Below, one piece after another: positions 7,984-14,508 of a stretch of DNA of 64,000 nucleotides. The stretch covers positions 101,089-165,088 of the forward strand of contig CAJTAL010000006.1 in NCBI GenBank assembly GCA_910574285.1, written 5' to 3'. This stretch comes from Lachnospiraceae bacterium. GTDB taxonomy: Bacteria; Bacillota; Clostridia; Lachnospirales; Lachnospiraceae. The notes beneath the pieces were generated by a model. The model saw only the letters and a list, made by a program, of their open reading frames with translations, had not been told where the DNA came from and did not search any database. Made by a program: the position numbers and the translations under genes. How positions within the stretch are numbered: the stretch's first letter is position 1; the number at the start of each line of letters is the position of its first letter.

Positions 7984-8742
7984 TTATTTCCTGGCAACGA
8001 TTAAGAAGCGATGAACCGTTCCCTTGATTTCTTCCTTGTCCTCGATTATTTTCTGCATATTCAACAGCCGTTCAAAACATTTATCGACAGAGAAATCTGG
8101 AAACTCCCATTCAATAATATGTGCAAACCACACAAAGGCGCCGACATCAAAGAAGCGAATCGGCCGATATGCCTCCTGTGCACCGATGATATGGAATCCG
8201 GTTTCTTCAAATACCCTTCTCTGCTCTTTGAGATTCAGATGCGGAAAAGGCTTTGGAGTTCCCGGAAGTACCATTTCGACCAGATCTCGTTCATTGTCGC
8301 CTCCGACCTGCTCTGTAACAAAGATTCCGCCCTTTTTTAACAGCCGGTACAGTTCTCCTGCGTCAAAACTTCCATGTCTGTTAATGATCATATCGAATGT
8401 TTCATCTTCATAAGGAATCGCAGAAGGAGTATTACATTCTTTAAAATGAATTCCCAGAGGTAGCAACCTTTCTTTGCATAATTGTACATTCGGTTTATAT
8501 CCTTCGGTTGCCGATGTTTTATCAAAAGGATGCTCCAGAGATAACAAGAATTCGCCTCCGCCGGTATCGTAATCCAGGAGGTTACAATCATCGTTTAAAT
8601 ACTGTTTTACGATCTCTTTGTAATCCCATGGCAGATCATGTTCTTCATCATATCTTTCGTGAATATGTGAAAAGTCCCATCCTTTGATGTGTGCTGTACT
8701 TTCTTCTTTTTTCCAGATTAGTTTTAATTCTTCTTTGTTCAT
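7984..8742 (-). CDS. Class I SAM-dependent methyltransferase
   Basis: The 252-residue protein has a Rossmann methyltransferase core: motif I is LLDYDTGGGEFLLSL (about 55-69), followed by the acidic loop at the end of strand 2, motif IV FDMIINRHGSFD, and KKGGIFVTEQVGGDN near 140. It resembles small-molecule methyltransferases that follow a YcgJ-like pattern, but the substrate is not evident. AAAGGAAG lies about 10 bases before the start. It is the downstream gene of two on the minus strand, separated from the dehydrogenase by 239 bases that contain hairpins, so it probably has its own promoter. Confidence 0.85.
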   Translation of the reverse strand: MNKEELKLIWKKEESTAHIKGWDFSHIHERYDEEHDLPWDYKEIVKQYLNDDCNLLDYDTGGGEFLLSLEHPFDKTSATEGYKPNVQLCKERLLPLGIHFKECNTPSAIPYEDETFDMIINRHGSFDAGELYRLLKKGGIFVTEQVGGDNERDLVEMVLPGTPKPFPHLNLKEQRRVFEETGFHIIGAQEAYRPIRFFDVGAFVWFAHIIEWEFPDFSVDKCFERLLNMQKIIEDKEEIKGTVHRFLIVARK

Positions 8743-8793
8743 ATAAACTGCTTCCTTTCAATTTATTCTTTCGATTTGTAGTATTTAATTGAT

Positions 8794-8872
8794 CGGTGCA
8801 GTCCCTGACAACATAAGTTGAGACAATTTATTAACCTCGATGCAATCTGCTGTCAGTCTTAAAACTGCACCG
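8794..8872 (-). other. Long-range inverted repeat upstream of the methyltransferase
   Basis: CGGTGCAGT (8794-8802) is the exact complement of ACTGCACCG (8864-8872), and the inner CTGACA (8805-8810) complements TGTCAG (8851-8856). The element spans 79 bases in the leader or promoter region of the methyltransferase gene. It could be a folded RNA or two operator half-regions. I do not recognise a known riboswitch. Confidence 0.5.
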
Positions 8873-8926
8873 AGTAGTTAATTCGTTTTGTCATCTCTGA
8901 CCTCCATAAATATTAGTTGAAAGTTA

Positions 8927-8961
8927 AATACCAGCTTTGCAATAAAAATAAAGCCGGTATT
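8927..8961 (-). terminator. Stem-loop after the short-chain dehydrogenase
   Basis: AATACC-A-GCTTT and AAAGC-C-GGTATT (8927-8938 and 8950-8961) form an 11-bp stem with one mismatch, about 20 bases after the dehydrogenase stop codon. No clear T-run follows. Confidence 0.45.
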
Positions 8962-8981
8962 GCACATTAGTAAAATGTATT

Positions 8982-9779
8982 TTACCAAGTACGTCCGCCA
9001 AGTTTCTTAAACTCTCCGACAGTGGCTACATGAGAATTCATTCCGCCGTCAACGGTCATGATCTGTCCTGTCACAAATTCGCTTTCATCGGAGGCAAGGT
9101 ATACGCATAAGTTAGCGATATCGGCCGGTTTTCCATAGCGTGTAACACAGATATTATTTAGGAAAATATCTTTCAGCGCCTGTGGAACATATGCGTCATT
9201 CTGCGGTGTTACGATCAGGCCCGGACGGACGCAGTTACATCTGATTCCCTGCTTGCCATACTGAAGCGCTACGCTTTTTGTAAGCATGTCTACGCCTGCT
9301 TTTGCGGATGCGTATGCCGTTGCGCCAAGGTCTCCGCCGCAGGATGCCATAGATCCGATATTAACGATGGAACCGCCGTGTTCTTGAATGTATGGCAGTA
9401 AAGTCTTTATCATGAAGAAAGTTCCTCTGAGGTCTGTCTGGAAGATATTATCCCACATCTCCAGAGTCACTTCATCAACTCTTCCGTCCGGAAGTCCCAC
9501 ATTTGACGCGTTGTTGATCAGGATATCAATCTTTCCGTATTTTTCAACGGTATCTTTAAACAACTGTTCTATACTCTCTGGTTTCGTCAGATCCAGAAAC
9601 AGGTATGTTGCTTCGCCTCCGGCTTCCCGGATTTCATTAGCTACTTCCTCGCCTTTTTCACGGCGTCTTCCGCACACGATTACGCTTGCGCCTTCCGCAC
9701 CGAATAACTTTGCTGTACCCAGTCCGATTCCGCTTGTGGATCCGGTTACGATTGCTACTTTGTTTTTCAATCTGTCCAT
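8982..9779 (-). CDS. Short-chain dehydrogenase/reductase (SDR)
   Basis: The product is 265 residues from the start chosen here; the upstream ATG (9794) lacks a ribosome-binding site, whereas GGAG stands about ten bases before ATG 9779. Classical SDR features are present: cofactor loop GSTSGIG (about 11-17), NNAS, catalytic Ser near GSMAS, YASAK with the Tyr/Lys pair, and C-terminal VTGQIMTVDGG. CGRRR after strand 2 suggests NADP(H). It should be a soluble NAD(P)-dependent alcohol or ketone oxidoreductase. Its substrate is unknown; sugar, polyol and steroid substrates are all possible for this family. Confidence 0.88.
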   Translation of the reverse strand: MDRLKNKVAIVTGSTSGIGLGTAKLFGAEGASVIVCGRRREKGEEVANEIREAGGEATYLFLDLTKPESIEQLFKDTVEKYGKIDILINNASNVGLPDGRVDEVTLEMWDNIFQTDLRGTFFMIKTLLPYIQEHGGSIVNIGSMASCGGDLGATAYASAKAGVDMLTKSVALQYGKQGIRCNCVRPGLIVTPQNDAYVPQALKDIFLNNICVTRYGKPADIANLCVYLASDESEFVTGQIMTVDGGMNSHVATVGEFKKLGGRTW

Positions 9780-9829
9780 AATTTTTTTCTCCATTTTCTG
9801 ATTTTTTTCTCGATTTTGCTACTATTTTC

Positions 9830-9858
9830 AGTTTAGTTGAAATTATAGGGGATGTCAA
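9830..9858 (-). promoter_or_regulatory. Promoter of the short-chain dehydrogenase gene
   Basis: On the minus strand TTGACA (9853-9858), 17 bases and TAAACT (9830-9835) lie about 50 bases before the start. Confidence 0.7.
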
Positions 9859-10024
9859 GCTGGAATCAGTATTTATCTATGATAAACGTAGTTACATGTT
9901 CATTCGTCCAGTCAAAAAAATTAAATATATAACAATCCCGTGCTATAATAAGGAACGGGAAACTAAAGAGCAAAGGCGGCTTACCCTCTTCTCTCAAAAT
10001 TGAAAATTATTTCTGAAATAATCA
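9859..10024. other. Divergent intergenic region with a possible second start site
   Basis: The gap between the dehydrogenase and the LRR gene is about 330 bases in all. Besides the two promoters listed, it holds TGCTATAAT (-10 at 9944-9949), an extended -10 element flanked by TCCCGT and ACGGGA. No ORF or known RNA is visible. Confidence 0.35.
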
Positions 10025-10053
10025 TTGAAAAATAATTCGATAAAGCGTATAAT
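10025..10053 (+). promoter_or_regulatory. Promoter of the LRR surface protein gene (shared core motif)
   Basis: TTGAAA (10025-10030), 17 bases, TATAAT (10048-10053), preceded by CG and followed by ATTAACGATATA. It matches the promoters at 5911, 14440 and 18051. Confidence 0.85.
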
Positions 10054-10112
10054 ATTAACGATATATAATAATATAATAATAAAATAACTGACAGAGAAGG
10101 AGAGTTTGAAAG

Positions 10113-11870
10113 ATGAAGAGGAAATGGATGGCCGTCCTGCTGGCAGTAAACCTTGTGCTGTCTGGCAGTACACTGGCATTTGCGGCAGAGACGGACGGAA
10201 GTTCACTGGAAACTCCGGCGGTGGATGCTTCTGAGACAGGAACAAAGGACAAGTCTGCAGGAAATGAGACAGGGACAGGCAGTTCGGATATGACAGGTGA
10301 AGCGGATAACGGCAGTAATATTAAGGCGGCAAAAACAGTTTTGCAGAATGCCGGAACGGAGAATGGAGCCGGGACAGATGAGGAAGACGCGGAAAAAAGC
10401 AGCGGAGCAGACGAGACAAAAGAAGTGAATACATTGGCAGAAGAAGACGATAATGCCAGAACAGGGGATTCAGCCGAAGCGTCAGGGACTCTGTCGAATG
10501 GTATTACCTGGGAATTGGCAGACGGAGTGCTGACAGTTTCCGGAAGCGGAGTACCGGGTCAGGAGTTGGGAGAGTCTGTAGGAGATTCACAGGTAGATCA
10601 GATTACTTCCGTGAAGATTGAAGAAGGAATTACAGGGATCGGCTACGGTGCGTTTTGGTACTTTGAAAATCTGACAGAGGTATCAATTCCGGGTAGTGTA
10701 AAAGAAATAGGAGCCTATGCATTTCACGGGTGTTTGAATCTGAAAAAAGTTTCGATTCCGGATGGGGTTACAGAAATTGGATTTGGAGCTTTCTGGGGGT
10801 GCGCAAGTTTGCCAGAAGTTTTGCTCCCGAATAGCCTGATAAGAATGAATAACTATGCATTTGCCGGTTGTGCAAGTCTTACGAAGGTTGCGATTCCAAC
10901 CAGTGTAAATGAAATTGGAGATCTTGCGTTTAATGGATGTACTGGTTTAACAGAAGTATCAATTCCAGGGAGTATAACGAAGATCAGCGCGTCTGCATTC
11001 CGGGGATGTGAAAATCTTGCGAATATAACAATCCCGAAAGGAGTTACCGCAATCGAGTATAAAGCGTTTGAGGGATGTAAGAGTCTCCTGGAAGTAACGA
11101 TTCCGAGTAATGTAAAGACAATGGGGCATGGCGCTTTCGCGAATTGTACCGGGCTTGACAGTGTAATATTCGAAGGGGACGCTCCTGAGATTGCCAAAGA
11201 CAGGGCAACTGAAGAACCATTCCAGAATGTGACTGCCATAGCAAAGCATCCCAGCGGAAATTCAACATGGACATCGGAAGTAAGGAAAGCTCTTGGATCG
11301 AAGCTGGCATGGGAGTTTGCGTCGTCGCCTAAGGAGCCGGCGGGCACGACGTCGCCAAAGAAGGAGGTTTTGAGGATTGTTCCGGAAGTAACGGATTATA
11401 CCTATGTCATTGGCAGCGGTGATGGGGCGACGATTAAATGTACGGGAGAGCTTAAGGATTTCGTAAGCGCGTATATGGACGGCGTCGAAGTGGACAGAAG
11501 TAATTATACGCTGAGAGAAGGCTCAACCATCCTTACTTTTACATCGAAATACTTAGACACACTCTCCGTCGGAAAGCATAAAGTTACATTAAAATATACC
11601 TACGCTTCTATTGATACGGAACTGAACATACTGGAAAGATCAAGTGCATCAGGTTCGGTAAGCGATACGGCAGCAAACGGAGCCGCCGGAAATGGAGTTG
11701 CCGGAAACAGCGCAGCTTCCGGGAACGGAACGAATACCTCCGGAAGGACAGGCGCTCCGAAGACAGGAGACGAGGCGCCGGTATTACCATGGGTGGTGAT
11801 CTCTGTATTGGCTGTAGGTATCTGCGTGACGGTTGCGTCAAAGAAAAGATGTTTATTTTTTTATTCTTAA
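10113..11870 (+). CDS. Leucine-rich repeat (BspA-type) cell-surface protein with sortase-like anchor
   Basis: The 585-residue protein has a signal peptide (MKRKWMAVLLAVNLVLSG..., likely cleaved after AFA at about 25), a long Glu/Asp/Thr-rich linker to about 125, and seven or more LRR_5 (BspA-type) repeats of about 23 residues at 155-345 with the pattern IPxxVxxIGxxAFxGCxxL. A beta-sandwich-like region follows, then a Gly/Asn/Ser linker and a sorting signal: GAPKTGDE (a variant of LPxTG), a hydrophobic stretch and KKR. It should be attached to the cell wall and mediate adhesion or host contact. The last residues (CLFFYS) after KKR are unusual for a sorting signal. Confidence 0.88.
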   Translation: MKRKWMAVLLAVNLVLSGSTLAFAAETDGSSLETPAVDASETGTKDKSAGNETGTGSSDMTGEADNGSNIKAAKTVLQNAGTENGAGTDEEDAEKSSGADETKEVNTLAEEDDNARTGDSAEASGTLSNGITWELADGVLTVSGSGVPGQELGESVGDSQVDQITSVKIEEGITGIGYGAFWYFENLTEVSIPGSVKEIGAYAFHGCLNLKKVSIPDGVTEIGFGAFWGCASLPEVLLPNSLIRMNNYAFAGCASLTKVAIPTSVNEIGDLAFNGCTGLTEVSIPGSITKISASAFRGCENLANITIPKGVTAIEYKAFEGCKSLLEVTIPSNVKTMGHGAFANCTGLDSVIFEGDAPEIAKDRATEEPFQNVTAIAKHPSGNSTWTSEVRKALGSKLAWEFASSPKEPAGTTSPKKEVLRIVPEVTDYTYVIGSGDGATIKCTGELKDFVSAYMDGVEVDRSNYTLREGSTILTFTSKYLDTLSVGKHKVTLKYTYASIDTELNILERSSASGSVSDTAANGAAGNGVAGNSAASGNGTNTSGRTGAPKTGDEAPVLPWVVISVLAVGICVTVASKKRCLFFYS

Positions 11871-11910
11871 ATGATATCAGACGAATCATACATACAATTT
11901 ATACCGATAA

Positions 11911-11957
11911 ATCCCCCGGCTGTGCTGCAATACAGCCGGGGGATATGTTTTTTCTTT
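11911..11957 (+). terminator. Strong rho-independent terminator
   Basis: ATCCCCCGGCTGT (11911-11923) pairs perfectly with ACAGCCGGGGGAT (11932-11944), followed closely by a T-rich run. Confidence 0.9.
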
Positions 11958-12028
11958 TATAGTGCCAAAGCGTCCGCCAGATTGTTTACAAGGCCAGATT
12001 TTGATTATACAATAATCAACGAAATAGG

Positions 12029-12057
12029 TTGTTTCCTGGCTAGAATTTGCATATAAT
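12029..12057 (+). promoter_or_regulatory. Promoter of the P-loop kinase gene
   Basis: TTGTTT (12029-12034), 17 bases, TATAAT (12052-12057). Confidence 0.65.
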
Positions 12058-12096
12058 GTAAGTTGAAATGAGGTGCATATAGAGAGCGAAATACAC

Positions 12097-12127
12097 CCTA
12101 TGTACAAACATAAGCTTTGTGCATAGG
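12097..12127 (+). other. Leader hairpin before the P-loop kinase gene
   Basis: CCTATGTACAAA (12097-12108) pairs with TTTGTGCATAGG (12116-12127), one G-T pair, 17 bases before the start codon. It could control ribosome access. Confidence 0.5.
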
Positions 12128-12144
12128 CGATAAGGAATGATTTT

Positions 12145-12669
12145 ATGAAAGTGATTGCAATAGCAGCCGTAACAGCAGGTGGAAAGACAACAACAGTGAA
12201 TGCAATAAAAAAGCAGTTATCCTATGTGAAGTCTTTGCATTTTGATGACTATGTTTTTGAAGGAGAAGTTGACAATTTTTATCAATGGGTACTCGATGGC
12301 GCTGATTATAATGTCTGGAATCTTGAACCGTTGGCAAAGGATATTTTAAGAGTTAAAAATAATGGGAACTGTGATTATTTAATTCTTGATTATCCCTTTG
12401 CCTATTGTCATGAGCAAATTAGAAAGTATATAGATGTAGCTTTTTTTATTGATACACCTCTGGATATAGCGTTGGCAAGAAGAATTCTAAGAGATATGGG
12501 TAATGCATCTGGTAAGGACATTAGAAAAGACTTAACAAGATATTTAAAATATGCAAGGATTGCATTTGTCCAAATGCAAAAGGATATATTACCATCTTCA
12601 GATTATGTAATAGACGGTACAATGAGTACAGAGTATATTGCTAAGGAAATTATTAATATCATTATATAA
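12145..12669 (+). CDS. Small P-loop nucleoside/uridine kinase-like protein
   Basis: The 174-residue product starts MKVIAIAAVTAGGKTTTVNA, a Walker A motif in which the first Gly is replaced (AVTAGGKT). An aspartate-rich segment follows (HFDDYVFEG), then a Walker B-like strand (YLILDYPFAY), FFIDTPLDIALARRILRDM and a lid-type arginine helix. This arrangement matches uridine kinase/AAA_33-like phosphotransferases, so it may phosphorylate a nucleoside, an antibiotic or another small molecule. The gene is clearly more AT-rich than its neighbours and is monocistronic, suggesting recent acquisition. The exact substrate is unknown. Confidence 0.75.
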   Translation: MKVIAIAAVTAGGKTTTVNAIKKQLSYVKSLHFDDYVFEGEVDNFYQWVLDGADYNVWNLEPLAKDILRVKNNGNCDYLILDYPFAYCHEQIRKYIDVAFFIDTPLDIALARRILRDMGNASGKDIRKDLTRYLKYARIAFVQMQKDILPSSDYVIDGTMSTEYIAKEIINIII

Positions 12670-12734
12670 TAATTAGTCGTTATTATTATACTGGTATTGA
12701 TAGGAATCGGATATGGCGTCAGGAGGTGTAAATC

Positions 12735-14336
12735 GTGAAAAAAGTATTTAATGTGAGCGCAGACTGCAAACCCAATCTGCATTATATGGTTGATATCAGC
12801 GAACGTCTTCAAAAGATAAAAAGCCTGATTGACCGGGGAGAATATTTCACAATTAACCGAGCCAGACAATATGGGAAAACAACTACTCTTCGTGCATTAA
12901 AGAAGTATCTGCAGGAAGAATATCTTGTAATCAGTCTTGACTTCCAGAAACTGGATACGGCAAAGTTCCAGAACGGGAATATCTTTTCTTTGGCATTTGC
13001 GTCATATTTTTCCAGGATGATGAGGAAGGAATGTACAGGCGGTTCCGGCGAAATGAACGTGGAATTGGAAAGGCTGGATAGAATTGTCGATGACCGGCCG
13101 GAAAGCTTCTCTTTGTTTGATTTGTTTGGATATCTCAGCCAGATTTGCGAGATATCAGATAAGCCGATTGTGCTGATGATTGATGAAGTAGACAGCGCGG
13201 CGGATAATCAGGTGTTTTTAGATTTTCTTGCTCAGCTTAGAAGTTACTATATTGACAGGGATGAACTGTCTATTTTCCGCTCTGTGATTTTGGCAGGGGT
13301 ATATGACATCAAGAGCCTGAAAGTGAGATTTCGATCAGATGAGGAGCATAAGACGAACAGCCCGTGGAATATTGCGGCGGATTTTGATATTGATATGAGC
13401 CTTTCGGAACAGGGTATTACCGGTATGCTGAGCGACTATGAGCGAGACTACCATACGGGTATGGACAGGCAGGAGCTGGCGTCGTTGATCTATGAGTATA
13501 CATCTGGATATCCGTTTCTTGTCTCTCGTATTTGTAAGCTGATTGACGAAAAGATTGCGGGCAGTCCTGAATTTCCTGATGGGGAAGTGGCCTGGACCAG
13601 GGAGGGATTCCTGGCGGCGGTGAGACTGCTTTTGTCGGAAGAAAATACATTGTTTGAATCTCTGGATAATAAGCTGATAGACTTTCCGGAATTAAAGAAG
13701 ATGCTGAAAGAGTTATTGTTAAAGGGAAGGACAACGGAATATATTCCGGGGGACATAGGAATCCGGATGGCTGTTATGTTTGGGTTTGTTGTATTGAATA
13801 ACGGAATCGCTGCTGTTTCCAACCGTATCTTTGAGATACGGCTCTATAATGGTTTTCTGGCAGAGGAGGCAAGGAATCTGGAGATATCGGAGATTGCAGC
13901 GGAAGAGAAGAATCAATTTATAGTAAATGGGTTCTTGGATATGGAGTTGATAATTCAGAGATTTGTAAGTCATTATACGGAAATTTTTGGTGATTATAAT
14001 GAAAAGTTCCTGGAAGATAATGGGCGCAGTATTTTTCTGCTTTATTTAAAACCGATCATCAATGGGACAGGGAATTACTATATTGAGGCCAGGACGAGGA
14101 CAAAGCGGCGTACAGATCTGATCATTGATTTCAGGGGCAGGCAGTATATTATTGAACTTAAAATATGGCATGGCGAGGAGTATAACCGGCGCGGTGAAGA
14201 ACAGGTGATGGAGTATCTGGATGCATATCAATTGAAACGAGGATATATGGTCAGTTTTAATTTTAATAAGAAGAAACAGCCGGGCGTGAGAAAGATTATG
14301 TTTGGAGATAAAGTCTTGATCGAAGCCGTTGTCTGA
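12735..14336 (+). CDS. AAA-like ATPase with C-terminal PD-(D/E)XK nuclease domain
   Basis: The 533-residue protein starts at GTG 12735 behind AGGAGGTG. The N-terminal ATPase domain has a P-loop variant RARQYGKTTT (about 43-52), Walker B IVLMIDEVD (about 150) and a winged-helix-like region after it. The C-terminus has the PD-(D/E)XK pattern RRTDLIIDFRGRQYIIELKIW (D, then E-L-K) in the PDDEXK_9 style. Such proteins are multiplied in gut Bacteroidota and Clostridia. Their biological role is not established; defence, DNA processing and mobile-element functions have all been suggested. A second distant member lies at 31945-33519. Confidence 0.85.
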   Translation: MKKVFNVSADCKPNLHYMVDISERLQKIKSLIDRGEYFTINRARQYGKTTTLRALKKYLQEEYLVISLDFQKLDTAKFQNGNIFSLAFASYFSRMMRKECTGGSGEMNVELERLDRIVDDRPESFSLFDLFGYLSQICEISDKPIVLMIDEVDSAADNQVFLDFLAQLRSYYIDRDELSIFRSVILAGVYDIKSLKVRFRSDEEHKTNSPWNIAADFDIDMSLSEQGITGMLSDYERDYHTGMDRQELASLIYEYTSGYPFLVSRICKLIDEKIAGSPEFPDGEVAWTREGFLAAVRLLLSEENTLFESLDNKLIDFPELKKMLKELLLKGRTTEYIPGDIGIRMAVMFGFVVLNNGIAAVSNRIFEIRLYNGFLAEEARNLEISEIAAEEKNQFIVNGFLDMELIIQRFVSHYTEIFGDYNEKFLEDNGRSIFLLYLKPIINGTGNYYIEARTRTKRRTDLIIDFRGRQYIIELKIWHGEEYNRRGEEQVMEYLDAYQLKRGYMVSFNFNKKKQPGVRKIMFGDKVLIEAVV

Positions 14337-14371
14337 TATATTACGACAGGAGATATACGGTTTTAAGGCAA

Positions 14372-14427
14372 GAATACGGGGCTGTCGGGAAATGTTTGTA
14401 CATTTTTCGACAGCCCCGTATTCTTTT
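14372..14427. terminator. Bidirectional-looking rho-independent terminator
   Basis: A 24-bp stem (14372-14395 with 14400-14423, two G-T pairs) is flanked by A-rich sequence on the left and TTCTTTT on the right. Confidence 0.9.
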
Positions 14428-14439
14428 GGGAAGAAAATA

Positions 14440-14468
14440 TTGCAGAATAATGTATAATATCGTATAAT
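14440..14468 (+). promoter_or_regulatory. Promoter of the Ser/Thr kinase gene (shared core motif)
   Basis: TTGCAG (14440-14445), 17 bases, TATAAT (14463-14468), preceded by CG and followed by AATAACGATAAC. The spacer also holds GTATAATATCG, so the motif is partly repeated here. Confidence 0.85.
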
Positions 14469-14508
14469 AATAACGATAACACGTTAATGTTTTGTACAGG
14501 AGAGTGAG

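Noticed and set aside
11871..12056. Short ORF after the LRR gene
   Set aside because: It runs through the terminator stem and lacks a ribosome-binding site.
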